Assembly: GCA_030378005.1 (NCBI GenBank)
Contig: JAUCGF010000074.1
Span: forward strand, 35,047 to 99,046
Length of the DNA stretch: 64,000 nucleotides
Origin: Desulfococcaceae bacterium HSG9
Lineage (GTDB): Bacteria > Desulfobacterota > Desulfobacteria > Desulfobacterales > JAUCGF01
Direction: 5' to 3'
Shown: positions 28,289-38,160 of the stretch, in pieces
Layout of the letters: every line of letters starts with the position of its first letter
Position numbering within the stretch: the first letter of the stretch is position 1
The notes under the pieces: generated by a model
Told to the model about the DNA's origin: nothing
Seen by the model: the letters and a program-made list of their open reading frames with translations, nothing else
Databases searched by the model: none
Translations under genes and position numbers: made by a program

Positions 28289-29278
28289 TCAAAGAAGTTG
28301 CCGTTGTTTATACCAATCGGCTGTTTCACTGACGCCTTGATGAAAACTGAATTTAGGATTAAAATCCAATTGTTCAGCCGCTTTTATCTGGGAAAAAAGA
28401 AAGCTTTTAATAAAAAAATCCATACGCCGCCTATGTAACGGCGGTTGAATGCCAAAGGGTTTAAAAGCCTTTTCCATTACAGTCGCCATTATCAGAAAAG
28501 GAAACAGCGGTAATTTTAACTTCGGCGGCGGCTGTCCCAAAACATCAGCGATTGTGTGAACCATCTCAGTAGTGGTCAACGGTTCGCGACCGGCCAGCAC
28601 AAATATCTCACCTGTTTTTTTACTTTCATCAGCGGCCAATAAAAAACCGTCAATCAAATCCTGAATATAAATAAGATGGTGAATATTATCTCCGCTGCCA
28701 GCAATGAAAAACATCCTTTTTTTTATGCCTTTGAATAACTTTAGAAGGCGGCGGTCGCCCGGACCATACGTCTCGGATATTCGAATAACTGCAACTGATA
28801 ATTGATCTTTGGCAGCGATTACAGCTTGTTCGCCCGCCAGCTTGGTTTTACCATATAGATTATCTGGTTTTAAAGGTGAATTTTCATTCATCATTCCTGA
28901 AAGCGCCGAACCATAGACGCCAATCGTACTCCCATGAACAAAACGCCGCACACCGGCACGAACGCTGGCATCTAAAATGGCTTGGGTTCCTCGCACATTG
29001 ACATCCCAAAACACCTGATCAGGCACATTTACCTCATGCTGGGCGGCTGCCAGATGAAAGACAATATCCATACCTTGCACTGTTTCATCAAGTTTTTCAA
29101 GGTCTGTCATCGATCCCAGAATAAGATCAGCTCCCTTTTCTTCAATCATACGGGCATTTTCAGTTTCCGCTGGAGTGTTCAATTGGCCGAAAACACGCAC
29201 CGCATCACCACGCTCAAGACAACGAAGCGCGAGTTGGGATCCGATAAATCCGGTTCCGCCGGTTATAAGCACTTTCAT
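28289..29278 (-). CDS. NAD-dependent epimerase/dehydratase (extended SDR)
   Basis: About 329 residues. I chose the ATG at 29278, because AAGGGAGAAGAG precedes it directly; the longer ORF from 29296 adds six residues. The NAD-binding GGTGFIGSQLALRC is at the N-terminus. The catalytic YGKTK (Tyr-x3-Lys) is at about 143-147, after a serine/threonine region (HGSTIGVYG). A nucleotide-sugar or polyprenyl-linked sugar substrate is likely. It follows the GlpD-like flavoprotein, which could be its redox partner; that pairing recalls oxidoreductase/epimerase pairs, but is inference. Confidence 0.9.
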   Translation of the reverse strand: MKVLITGGTGFIGSQLALRCLERGDAVRVFGQLNTPAETENARMIEEKGADLILGSMTDLEKLDETVQGMDIVFHLAAAQHEVNVPDQVFWDVNVRGTQAILDASVRAGVRRFVHGSTIGVYGSALSGMMNENSPLKPDNLYGKTKLAGEQAVIAAKDQLSVAVIRISETYGPGDRRLLKLFKGIKKRMFFIAGSGDNIHHLIYIQDLIDGFLLAADESKKTGEIFVLAGREPLTTTEMVHTIADVLGQPPPKLKLPLFPFLIMATVMEKAFKPFGIQPPLHRRRMDFFIKSFLFSQIKAAEQLDFNPKFSFHQGVSETADWYKQRQLL

Positions 29279-29295
29279 CTCTTCTCCCTTACCCA

Positions 29296-30972
29296 TTAAG
29301 CATTCAATCTCCAGTAGCCTTGCTGGGCATCATCAATTTCCTGCTGGCACCGCTTTGCGTTCCAATTCAACTCTTGTTTCATCAAAACAGCGCAGGAATC
29401 CAGAATTTTCACATCAGGCGGCTCACCCGTTCCCAAATCAGTTCGTCGAAATACGACATCACTGAGCCTTTGGGCCATCTCTTCACGAACAGCATGAACG
29501 ATCTCTGATTTTAATACGGTTGTGCCAGGTAATGTTTCTAACAGAGTCGGATCCTTTTGGGCGTATTTAAGCACTGAATGGTATTCGGAACCGTAATTGC
29601 GAATCAAAGCCACAGCTTGTTTATGGGTTAATTTGTTTTTATATTGTGAAATAACGGTTTTTATCAGCGTATCTGAATCATCAAAATCCCCGCCATAAAT
29701 GGGCGTATAAGCTGAATCAACATTTTGGGTGTTGCGCGACAACCGGTCAGCAATCATATCGACCGCCTGTGCGGCCATGCCGCGAGCGGTTGTGGCCCGC
29801 ACCCCAATTAGAGTGAGAAGCCCTTCAATGCCAGATGTGCGACGGTGATCTATAACTTGCGAACGTTTGCCAAAGCTTATCTGCCTGGTGCCCTGCCGTT
29901 CCTCTTCACCGAAAAGCGTCAGCCCCATATTAATCATCGTGATATCATCCATAGAGGGAATTAATCCCGGATATGCTCTATTCACCTCGTTCATATAACC
30001 GCAGAGTTCATTTTCAGTGACAGTAAGCTCTTCGGATGGGCCGTCAAAAATTTTATGCCAAACACCGATAAGATTATAATTTCGCCAGGGAACAACAAAC
30101 AAGTGACGGCCTCCCCTATCGACAATAGAGTCAGCATCTTTAACGTCAGTTGCCAATGCAAGCCCGCAAGGAGTATCAAAACAGCGTGGAATGACAAAAG
30201 CAAAATCTCGTGAAAAAACAGGCGGCGGCGAAAGTTGAACCCCCAATCCGGATGCCAACAGCCGGTGGGCCCACGGGCCGGCGGTGTTGAGTACGACACG
30301 TCCTCTTATTTCCAACGCGTTGCCAGACAGTAGGTCGGTTGCTTTGACCCCCATGATACGGCTGCCTTTTTTTATAAAACCATTGGCCTCAATATAGTTT
30401 GAAGACACGGCTCCTTTGACAGTGGCTGACCGGATAAATGCAAGCGCCAATCGAGGCGGATTGTATATCTGCCCCTCTTCAAAGACGGCCGCTCCGGTTA
30501 GGCCTTTGCTATTAATACCAGGAAATCGTTCCACAACTTGAGATGCTGAAAAAAAACGGCTCGGTCGAATTTTTTTTTCAGGCAAAAGTCCTTGATTACG
30601 ATCTGCGGTCATAAGATCGTATAGAAGCATCCCGGTTCCAAGAAAAGCCTTGCCTTTGCTGCCACGCCCATAAGTAGGGATCACAATTGGCATGGTATGC
30701 ACCAAATGAGGTGCGATACGCATTAATGCCGAGCGTTCCCGACTTGATTCCCGCAGTCGTAGGATATCGCCATGCTGAAGGTAGCGGATGCCGCAATGCG
30801 CCATTTTATAGTGATTGGCGGATGTGGCGTGCGAAAAATCCTGTTTTTCGATTAATGCCACGGAAAGCCCTCGCAAAGCGGCTTCATACGCGGCACATGC
30901 GCCGAAAATTCCGCCGCCTACAACGACGATGTCAAATGTGTTGTCAACAAGTTTGGCAATATTTCTTTTCAT
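29296..30972 (-). CDS. FAD-dependent glycerol-3-phosphate dehydrogenase-like oxidoreductase
   Basis: 558 residues, the usual size of GlpD/GlpA. The FAD-binding motif is VVVGGGIFGACAAYEAALRG (16-35). The GlpD-like HCGIRYLQHGD and LNTAGPWAHRLL segments are present, followed by a C-terminal helical domain with HKQAVALIRNYGSEY. The expected reaction oxidises glycerol-3-phosphate to DHAP with electrons passed to quinone. Being next to an SDR and a UbiA gene, it may instead act on a glycan precursor; I cannot decide. It starts at ATG in front of the SDR gene. Confidence 0.87.
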   Translation of the reverse strand: MKRNIAKLVDNTFDIVVVGGGIFGACAAYEAALRGLSVALIEKQDFSHATSANHYKMAHCGIRYLQHGDILRLRESSRERSALMRIAPHLVHTMPIVIPTYGRGSKGKAFLGTGMLLYDLMTADRNQGLLPEKKIRPSRFFSASQVVERFPGINSKGLTGAAVFEEGQIYNPPRLALAFIRSATVKGAVSSNYIEANGFIKKGSRIMGVKATDLLSGNALEIRGRVVLNTAGPWAHRLLASGLGVQLSPPPVFSRDFAFVIPRCFDTPCGLALATDVKDADSIVDRGGRHLFVVPWRNYNLIGVWHKIFDGPSEELTVTENELCGYMNEVNRAYPGLIPSMDDITMINMGLTLFGEEERQGTRQISFGKRSQVIDHRRTSGIEGLLTLIGVRATTARGMAAQAVDMIADRLSRNTQNVDSAYTPIYGGDFDDSDTLIKTVISQYKNKLTHKQAVALIRNYGSEYHSVLKYAQKDPTLLETLPGTTVLKSEIVHAVREEMAQRLSDVVFRRTDLGTGEPPDVKILDSCAVLMKQELNWNAKRCQQEIDDAQQGYWRLNA

Positions 30973-31064
30973 ATAAGATAGAAATGAGTAAATTCAGAAG
31001 AGTTGAGTTTAAATTATTAAACAAAAAAAATATAGCATTTTAGTATGGTTGTCAAATTGTAAAT

Positions 31065-31102
31065 GCCATTGATTCACATGAAATTTAGGATGAATCAATG
31101 GC
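31065..31102 (-). terminator. Stem-loop after the 31.1 kb gene
   Basis: Perfect 12-base arms (31065-31076 and 31091-31102; GCCATTGATTCA and its complement) with a 14-base loop, two bases after the stop codon. The sequence following on the minus strand is AT-rich without a clean T-run, so the terminator call is moderate. Confidence 0.55.
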
Positions 31103-31104
31103 TT

Positions 31105-33093
31105 TCAAAGATTCGACTTTGGCGGCAATTTTCTTTTTTTAGGTGAAAAAATCTCAATTATACTATAATTATTCACTAAATAATATCTGCGTTCAGGATA
31201 ATATTCCATCATTAATCTATTCTTTTTTCCCAGATGCTTTACAAATATTATATCATCATCTAGGAGGGGAGAATTTTCCGGTAACACTGATCCATAATAT
31301 GATCTGACAAAAACAACTGCATTTTTGACACCCGCTTTCTTAACTGTTTGTAAAGCCGAAGCATTTACACGCCAATAAGTGTGCGCATAATATTTAATCA
31401 ATGGAGGTACGTTAAAAATCATACCTGTCAATATACATGCAGCAACGATACTTCCCACAGTTCTTTTTACTATTTCAGGCGTTATTTTCAATCTGAACAC
31501 ATCGTTAATCAGAACGCATGTTAATAGAATCCCTCTGGAGGTCAGGATTATTGCCATAATTGATGCCTCATACATATAACGCGGCCCGAAACACCAATCC
31601 TGATACCAAAAGAAAAAATATATTAGTGATAGTGCAAAAAAAGAGCTGATCAGAATATAATCCCAAATATTTCTTGATACTGCCGCGAAGGGTATAAACA
31701 TAAAAAGAAGGCACGGGATGGGCCATTCGAACAAGTATCTATTTAAGGCATTAAGATTATTTAAATTTTGTTGCAAACCTTTTTGAGGTGTGTGAATTTC
31801 CCCCCAAATGCCATTGCCAAAACCAAGATTATGTTCAGGTCCCCATTTCACTTCATAACCAAAAAGCAGAGGGTCGCTATTGGTTAAATAATTAAAGGTA
31901 AGCAGTATGCCGATAAAAACCAAACATGCGGCAAGCATTATAAAAAGGCGAAGTACGTAGTTTTTAAAGTATTTTATAAGGTTGAAAAGAGCGTAAATGG
32001 CAAATGGAACCGATACAGCCAAGGCGGTCACAGGTCTGGCCAGAAGTGCCATCCCCAGAGAGCCACCGGCGAACAAGGGATAAAACAAGCTTACCTGTTT
32101 AGTCGTTTTAGCGAAAAATAAAATGAAAAGTGAAAGGAAGAAAAGTGCGCTGCTGTGAGACATAAATTCTGATGACATAAACATTATGAAAGGTGAAAAA
32201 AGACCGAGCAACAATGCGATTCTTCCGGTTTTTTCGTCGTATAACTCTTTGCCGATGAAGTAAAATATTAATATACTCAGTGATCCCAATAGAGGATTTA
32301 CGACCCAAGGCATGCCCACAAAAAACCCCAGCATTATCAAAAAGGAGTGACCGGGCGGATATACCGAATACCACTTCCCATTATTTATTATATGTGAAAA
32401 ATCAAAAAATTCTTTTATAGGATGAGATGGAACAACGACTTTCCCTATAGAGAAAATTTTCGCATGGAATACTTGGACAAGACTATCCTGAACATGTGGA
32501 ATATGTTCGAAAATATAATAGGATATCAAGTTTGTTGAAATGAAAGTGACAATAAACACGACAATCAGAAGGAATTTTATCTCCACATTAAAAAAATAGT
32601 GACAGATTCCATCGAACATACACCTGAGTCTTTTACCAAAAGGGTATTTAACAGACCAGACAACGAACGGATACATGGCCATAATTAAAAATATAAGACC
32701 TGCCGACCCAAATATGAAGTAAATGACAATGGGTAATCCATCATTTGTGGGGAATAATGTGAATATCAGCAGGCATGTACTCAGTATAAAAGCAGAAGCA
32801 GTTGTTATGTTACATAAACAACTATAAACTGCTGTTCGCCCTATAGACGTGAGAAATATCAGCCCGATAACAATAACACCGGTAAGAATAAATATATTGC
32901 TTGTTGAGGTATTAATAGAAATATTATCGAACAGGATTGGGCTGATGGAAACTACGCCGCTCTCAGGATAGACATTGATACGTGACATATTCAACGGTTT
33001 TTTCTGATGTACCGCTGTGGCGAAGATAAATAAACCCAACCCTAAAAGGACGATTCTATTTGAAAAAAAACATACTTTACGCATTATGTTCAT
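31105..33093 (-). CDS. Polytopic GT-C-like membrane protein
   Basis: 662 residues with roughly twelve or more helices. An acidic, aromatic loop (PHVQDSLVQVFHAKIFSIG) follows the helix at about 165-180, then GKWYSVYPPGHSFLIMLGF, a pattern common in ArnT/PMT-like glycosyltransferases. MALLARPVTALAVSVPFA is another typical stretch. A C-terminal segment of about 80 residues lies outside the membrane. These enzymes transfer a sugar from a polyprenyl phosphate on the periplasmic side. The precise family is not identified. Confidence 0.75.
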   Translation of the reverse strand: MNIMRKVCFFSNRIVLLGLGLFIFATAVHQKKPLNMSRINVYPESGVVSISPILFDNISINTSTSNIFILTGVIVIGLIFLTSIGRTAVYSCLCNITTASAFILSTCLLIFTLFPTNDGLPIVIYFIFGSAGLIFLIMAMYPFVVWSVKYPFGKRLRCMFDGICHYFFNVEIKFLLIVVFIVTFISTNLISYYIFEHIPHVQDSLVQVFHAKIFSIGKVVVPSHPIKEFFDFSHIINNGKWYSVYPPGHSFLIMLGFFVGMPWVVNPLLGSLSILIFYFIGKELYDEKTGRIALLLGLFSPFIMFMSSEFMSHSSALFFLSLFILFFAKTTKQVSLFYPLFAGGSLGMALLARPVTALAVSVPFAIYALFNLIKYFKNYVLRLFIMLAACLVFIGILLTFNYLTNSDPLLFGYEVKWGPEHNLGFGNGIWGEIHTPQKGLQQNLNNLNALNRYLFEWPIPCLLFMFIPFAAVSRNIWDYILISSFFALSLIYFFFWYQDWCFGPRYMYEASIMAIILTSRGILLTCVLINDVFRLKITPEIVKRTVGSIVAACILTGMIFNVPPLIKYYAHTYWRVNASALQTVKKAGVKNAVVFVRSYYGSVLPENSPLLDDDIIFVKHLGKKNRLMMEYYPERRYYLVNNYSIIEIFSPKKRKLPPKSNL

Positions 33094-33148
33094 GTAAAAA
33101 CCTAAATTGTGGCATTTATTATCTGAAAGTTTATAGAACCGAATTTCC

Positions 33149-34132
33149 CTATCCTCCGGGAAGATGATAAGGTTGAAATATCAGGTGAATAATAGGGATA
33201 TCTATAAATAGCAATGTAATAAAAAGAATAAAGAATAAAACGGAATATATCACAAGACTTTTTTGTGTATACAATTTTTCAGGATACTGAGCCGGGCTGT
33301 TCTTCTTAAAGCCGATACGCATATATACGGCGATAAAACCGGCGATAAAGGGTGCGCTTAAAATTAATTCCATTCGGTAACGAATTAGAAAAATACCGAA
33401 AAACAAGCCAAAAGCCGACACGTAATATACAATGCTGAGAAGAAGACGATATTCATTATAGTGGATAAAGGATTTCCGATATTTTCCGGCTCTTTGCGGG
33501 TCTCCGATTCGCCTGTACTCAGCGTAGCGTTTGACAGCCATGAAAAATGCTCCGATCATCCAATAGGCTATAATCAGCGAGAGGGTCGGCGGGTAAGAAT
33601 CATTTACAGCAAACCAGCCGAGAAAAAGCCTGATGGGGTTATTGACCGATTCGGCGAGGACATCCAGATACGGTAAATCTTTCAGCCGGACAGGGGGAAG
33701 GTTATACAACAGTCCCATAATTAGCAAAAGCAGCGCACTGATGAAAAAGAAGCCGTTAATCATCCAGGCAGCTACGAGACCGATTATAACAAAAAGAATC
33801 CATTGGGCGTATGCGATCTTCACATTTACCAGACCGGAAGGAACAGGGCGTTTCTTTTTTACAGGATGCAATGCATCTGTTGGTGCATCTAAAACCTCGT
33901 TAATAATATAATTGGCGGATGCAATCAAACAGGTGGATATTAATCCGATAATTATTGGGGGGATAATCTGCCAAGATAAAAGATCCGGCGAATCATAGAT
34001 TCCAAATATTATTCCCGGAAAGATAAAAATATTCTTAAACCAGTGATCCGGTCTGGCAATTTGAACATAGGGCAGGATGCTTATGGCCTGATTTTCGAAA
34101 AAATCGTTCTTGATCAATTCATTGGTGGGCAT
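33149..34132 (-). CDS. UbiA prenyltransferase, polyprenyl-phosphate phosphoribosyltransferase type
   Basis: 327 residues, about nine helices. The first Asp-rich motif is NEVLDAPTDALHP (N-x3-D-x3-D) followed by KKKRPVPSG, as in decaprenyl-phosphate phosphoribosyl transferase. A second conserved region is KRYAEYRRIGDPQRAGKYRK. In mycobacteria this enzyme makes decaprenyl-phosphoryl-ribose for arabinan synthesis. Here the polyprenyl and sugar substrates are unknown. It overlaps the upstream HAD gene by 19 bases, which implies coupling. Confidence 0.87.
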   Translation of the reverse strand: MPTNELIKNDFFENQAISILPYVQIARPDHWFKNIFIFPGIIFGIYDSPDLLSWQIIPPIIIGLISTCLIASANYIINEVLDAPTDALHPVKKKRPVPSGLVNVKIAYAQWILFVIIGLVAAWMINGFFFISALLLLIMGLLYNLPPVRLKDLPYLDVLAESVNNPIRLFLGWFAVNDSYPPTLSLIIAYWMIGAFFMAVKRYAEYRRIGDPQRAGKYRKSFIHYNEYRLLLSIVYYVSAFGLFFGIFLIRYRMELILSAPFIAGFIAVYMRIGFKKNSPAQYPEKLYTQKSLVIYSVLFFILFITLLFIDIPIIHLIFQPYHLPGG

Positions 34133-34845
34133 AATAATATCTCTAATAGTTTGTGAAATGAGGATACAGATGGGAAATCAGATGCATTCTTTGATTTCCA
34201 AAAAGAATTCAATATGATGACAGGAATTCCCGCACTTAATGCTCCAATTCCGTCAACTTCGGGACGATCTCCGACATATACAATTTCAGAACATTTTAAT
34301 CCCATTTCCCGGGCGGACACATGAAAACCGGTAGTATTCGGTTTAAAGCCAGATATTTCCGAGTCACTTGCGGACACCGCTACGGAAAAATAATCTGACA
34401 CGTTTAAAGCTTTCAGTTTATCATGGGCCGGATAGTCGGAAAATACACCGAGCTTAAATCCCTTTTTACAAAGAGTGTCCAATACTCTTACCATCCCTTT
34501 TCGGCGAAATAATTTCAGAAATGGCAGGGGTTTTGTTTCAAACCACTCTTTCACGACGTTCGAGACGTATTTGCTTGTTGCCCCCGTGTTTTTCACTGTC
34601 ATATCTATCTGGTTTATATTTGATATATCTGATTTTCTCAGTGTTTCCATAGCATTCCGATAAGCGACAATTATCTGTGCCTTTTTTTTAAGCTGATTCG
34701 GTTTTGATATGTTTTCAATGACAAAAAGTAAAATCATTATGAGACGGACTGGCATCTGGTAATATAAAGTCCCGTCAATATCAAACAGAATCCCCTTTGC
34801 TTTAGAAAACGGAACTGATGCGAAAAAAGGTGATCCGGATTTCAT
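34114..34845 (-). CDS. HAD-family phosphatase
   Basis: 243 residues. Motif I is ILFDIDGTLYYQ (about 19-30), motif II is GVFSDYPAHDK and motif IV is VYVGDRPEVDGIGALSAG; the nucleophile, acid/base and metal-binding aspartates are all present. A helical cap domain occupies the middle. By analogy with decaprenyl-phosphoryl-5-phosphoribose synthesis it could dephosphorylate the UbiA product, but that is inference from adjacency. Its start overlaps the upstream gene stop by four bases, its stop overlaps the UbiA start. Confidence 0.88.
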   Translation of the reverse strand: MKSGSPFFASVPFSKAKGILFDIDGTLYYQMPVRLIMILLFVIENISKPNQLKKKAQIIVAYRNAMETLRKSDISNINQIDMTVKNTGATSKYVSNVVKEWFETKPLPFLKLFRRKGMVRVLDTLCKKGFKLGVFSDYPAHDKLKALNVSDYFSVAVSASDSEISGFKPNTTGFHVSAREMGLKCSEIVYVGDRPEVDGIGALSAGIPVIILNSFWKSKNASDFPSVSSFHKLLEILLCPPMN

Positions 34846-37046
34846 TTTTTCACTGCCTTGAAAGTGATTTGACGAATCTGACAGGAAGAAGCCTGTTCAT
34901 TCACTTTGATCTCCACTTCTTCCCCCTGCAACCGCCCCGTGGCGTTTAAGGGTAAAAGAATCGTATGTTTTTTCCAATCCTCAGATAGAGGCACGCCTGT
35001 CACCGGTTGCTTGTTTAAAAAAATTGTCAGTTCATGTTTGCCTTTAGCCGGAGTACCCCGGGCCATGAACGATAAAACCGGATGCGACCGGAGAACATCA
35101 GTCCGAACACGTCGGATGATTTTTTCCTTTACGTGGAATACCTCTTTCCGCTGTTGAAATAGAAGAAACCAAGTGTATTGGTCTTCTTCAATCATTTGCC
35201 AGAGTGTTTCAAATTTCACCCAAGGAAAGGGACTACTCCACCCCTGCTCCACCAACCTTAACCAACCTTTATCAAGAACAATATAAACAGGAGGCCAAAT
35301 CTCTTCCAAACGGGAAGTGATCTCTTCGACTTTCCACCCGGTTTTTTCCAAGTAAAAATAGTCATCATAATACTTGGGGACAAATCCTGAATAGCCGTTA
35401 ATCAGTAAAGGAAAAGAACCAATGGAACACATTAGCAAATTGACGTCAATCTCACGAATCCCACCGGGTAGCATAAATAACGTATATTCTTCGGGAAGCT
35501 TTTGTATTTTTTGGATGGTTTTTGATTTCAACATGAAGGTGTAATCCGCAAAATCGTAGCGTAGGTCTTGAGCTTCATAAATAAGCAAACCGAACAATAC
35601 TGGAAATATCCAGATCACTTTGGCTTTTCGCCGCAGAAAACCATCCAACATAAAGCATACCGCGATCACCAAATAAGTGAGGATTACAATCGAAAAACGG
35701 GTTAGTCCGCGGACGGCGCCAAATAAGGGAAAGGCGGATAGGTCGGCAAACGGTCCTCGGGATAAATCTATCCGAATGGCATCGGTACCCACCGTAATCA
35801 AAGGCCCCAAACTGATAAAAAAACAGAAAACCGCAGATGCAGCCAATCCTGCTAAAAAACAACGCTGCTCCGTGGTTTCAGCAGGCAGAAATAAACTGAT
35901 TCCGTACAATCCGATTAACGCGAAGGCAGCCCAATAAAGCAAATGATTAAATGAATCAAGCCATGATACCTTGCCATAAACAGCATGATAAAGAACAATC
36001 GTCCAGAAAAAGAACCATAAACACGTTTTCAAGGCACCTGTAAGGCCGGAAAATCGTAAATATGCGCGCCTTTTAAAATACTGGAACATGCCATACAGAA
36101 AATACACTGACGTCAGTATAGCAAGCGCAGTGCCCGGAAACAGAAACGTTTCCGAAAAACGGCACTTCGGTGTGGAAATAAACTTATTTGTCAATGCGGC
36201 GTATTTCGTATTCAGATAATGCATCGGTTGAGCATGATGCTTAAGATAATCCGCAGCAGTGCGTTCATAGCCTCCCTGGGCACGTAGGATTATATAGGGA
36301 TAAAGATAGGCCGCACATCCGATTAATATCACGATAATCATAAAACTTATCGTTGCATAGAATTTTTTGTCTCTGAGCAATGACCGCTTATGGGTAATAT
36401 ATGCAGCAAAGATAAACACCATCATTATGGACACCATGATAGTGAAATAGATGCATGAAGTGGCTGATATAACAAAACCGCCGGAAAACCAAAGTGCATT
36501 TTTAATTGATGGATCGCGCAGCCACCGAATCAGAAGTAAAATCATTAATGGTAAAATAAATACCAGCACCATATTAAACTCGACATAGTAAGCTAACCGG
36601 TACGGCATCAAGCAGTAAATAAAGCTACCAAGATATGATGTGGCCCGGGAGATGCTGAAGGAACGTAGCAGGGCAAACATAGCCACACCGGAAAGCGCCC
36701 AAAAAAAGAGCATCGTACCGTTGAAACTGAAAAACAGGTTCCCGGAAAAACCGTACAATAAGGCATAAAAAAATGACTGCGGCCATAACAGTTCGCCGAA
36801 AGCCAGTGTATAGGAGTGAGGATAATAAAAATTGGCGTGATAATCAGGAACCCAAAATTGACCATTTAAGATATTATGTGCATTCCAAGCCATCCATTCG
36901 CCCATCAGCTTGGTATCCCAATGTTCGGCCAGGCCAGTAAAAAAATGGGCGCGCCAGGGTTTGATCGCATAAAGAATTGTAATTGCGAGTACAATCAGAA
37001 GAAGTGAATATTCAACCGCTTTATTCCTTATTTTCACAACATCCAT
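34842..37046 (-). CDS. Large polytopic membrane protein with C-terminal beta domain (GT-C-like)
   Basis: 734 residues with about 12-13 helices (10-545). After helix one come HWDTKLMGEWMAWNAHNIL and a NFYYPHSYTLAFGE loop, acidic-aromatic as in GT-C or YfhO-like proteins. The C-terminal 185 residues are soluble and end in a beta-sandwich-like stretch (about 650-734, KHELTIFLNKQPVTGVPL), possibly glycan-binding. A glycosyltransferase role is inferred only. It lies upstream of and coupled to the HAD gene. Confidence 0.72.
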   Translation of the reverse strand: MDVVKIRNKAVEYSLLLIVLAITILYAIKPWRAHFFTGLAEHWDTKLMGEWMAWNAHNILNGQFWVPDYHANFYYPHSYTLAFGELLWPQSFFYALLYGFSGNLFFSFNGTMLFFWALSGVAMFALLRSFSISRATSYLGSFIYCLMPYRLAYYVEFNMVLVFILPLMILLLIRWLRDPSIKNALWFSGGFVISATSCIYFTIMVSIMMVFIFAAYITHKRSLLRDKKFYATISFMIIVILIGCAAYLYPYIILRAQGGYERTAADYLKHHAQPMHYLNTKYAALTNKFISTPKCRFSETFLFPGTALAILTSVYFLYGMFQYFKRRAYLRFSGLTGALKTCLWFFFWTIVLYHAVYGKVSWLDSFNHLLYWAAFALIGLYGISLFLPAETTEQRCFLAGLAASAVFCFFISLGPLITVGTDAIRIDLSRGPFADLSAFPLFGAVRGLTRFSIVILTYLVIAVCFMLDGFLRRKAKVIWIFPVLFGLLIYEAQDLRYDFADYTFMLKSKTIQKIQKLPEEYTLFMLPGGIREIDVNLLMCSIGSFPLLINGYSGFVPKYYDDYFYLEKTGWKVEEITSRLEEIWPPVYIVLDKGWLRLVEQGWSSPFPWVKFETLWQMIEEDQYTWFLLFQQRKEVFHVKEKIIRRVRTDVLRSHPVLSFMARGTPAKGKHELTIFLNKQPVTGVPLSEDWKKHTILLPLNATGRLQGEEVEIKVNEQASSCQIRQITFKAVKK

Positions 37047-37071
37047 AATTTCAATCTCACATCAATTTTCC

Positions 37072-38049
37072 CTATCGAAAAACAGAGGGAATTTTACCTG
37101 GATAGATAAAAAGAGACGGTCCGTCATTATGGCCGTCAAAAGTCAGTTGCACGCCATGACAAGGCTCTTTAACAGTCTGTTCCACGTTCCAGCAGTATAT
37201 ATTCCCTGCGGATGCATATACCACATAAGCGGAATCATTGGAAACAGCCGCGTTTCCGCAACGGCCAAGTCCGATGAAATATTCGGATGGAGATAATTGT
37301 CCTGTTGCTCCGTCAAAATCAGACTTGTATAATGGCCGGGCTGTCATATATCGTCCTCTTCGTGTCGCTATAATAAAACGGCCATCCGGAGACCAAGCTG
37401 GCCCGCAATCCCCGGCCAGCATCAGCTTATTGGTGATATATTTTTTACCAGTCAGATCAACAATCATCGAACGGTGTCCTTCACCAATGGTAAAAGTCAA
37501 CAAATAGCGCCCCTGAAAACGCAAATCCGCGCCCTGGGACAAAGGATAGCCTCTATACGGTGGCTGTCCCTCATCGTGAATGAGGCTTAATTTCCCTGAT
37601 GCCAATTTCAGTTTGATTACTTGCTGCGGATTTTGACGTTTAATTGCCACAATTCCGTCGCCGGTTTCGCTCCAGTACGCGCCTGTTCCGTATTCTGTTA
37701 CTACATTTTCTATGATTTTAACCGGAGGCGCTAAATCAATACGCATCAACCAAACATCATTATTCATAGTAAAAACAAATTGTTGCCCATCAGGAGACCA
37801 GCGCGGATTTTCACCTTGAGTGAGGGTAACAGGTTTCCATCTTTTCAGAGCGGAAGCTTTCACTATTCCGTTGCTTTCCCATAACATCACGGCTGTGGGA
37901 ATCTTGGACGCTAGCTTTTCACGGGGTGAAAAATTCTGTTCTGAAAATACTACGTTGAATATCTGATATCGCTGGTCAAGCAAAAAGGAAATACTGACCA
38001 ACACAGCCAGCATCATTATGACCCCAAAACATTTAACTGTCCTTTTCAT
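37072..38049 (-). CDS. Secreted or anchored TolB/PD40-type beta-propeller protein
   Basis: 325 residues. An N-terminal hydrophobic segment (about 9-24) looks like a signal anchor. PD40-like blade motifs follow: RWSPDGQQFVF, YWSETGDGIVAI and AWSPDGRFIIATRRG. It ends with CHGVQLTFDGHNDGPSLFIY, which is echoed in a gene fragment next to gmd and in the fused propeller at 7.5 kb. The propeller probably mediates protein or glycan contacts in the periplasm. The ATG overlaps the TGA of an upstream gmd remnant (ATGA). Confidence 0.8.
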   Translation of the reverse strand: MKRTVKCFGVIMMLAVLVSISFLLDQRYQIFNVVFSEQNFSPREKLASKIPTAVMLWESNGIVKASALKRWKPVTLTQGENPRWSPDGQQFVFTMNNDVWLMRIDLAPPVKIIENVVTEYGTGAYWSETGDGIVAIKRQNPQQVIKLKLASGKLSLIHDEGQPPYRGYPLSQGADLRFQGRYLLTFTIGEGHRSMIVDLTGKKYITNKLMLAGDCGPAWSPDGRFIIATRRGRYMTARPLYKSDFDGATGQLSPSEYFIGLGRCGNAAVSNDSAYVVYASAGNIYCWNVEQTVKEPCHGVQLTFDGHNDGPSLFIYPGKIPSVFR

Positions 38050-38160
38050 TTTTTATTCACCTCTAAATCCGCATCCATCATTTTCTCAACAAGCTGGCCA
38101 AATTTGATTATCGGCTCCCAATCCAGTTTCTTATTAACTTTGGCGTAATCTATGATTAAT
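38046..38160 (-). pseudogene. C-terminal remnant of a second GDP-mannose 4,6-dehydratase
   Basis: Translated on the minus strand this reads KLIIDYAKVNKKLDWEP then IIKFGQLVEKMMDADLE, which aligns with the end of the intact gmd (LLQGDYAKAKRKIGWEP, QVKFEELVKKMVDADML). No start codon or upstream half exists; the fragment begins at the stop of the SGNH gene. Its TGA overlaps the propeller ATG. Confidence 0.8.
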
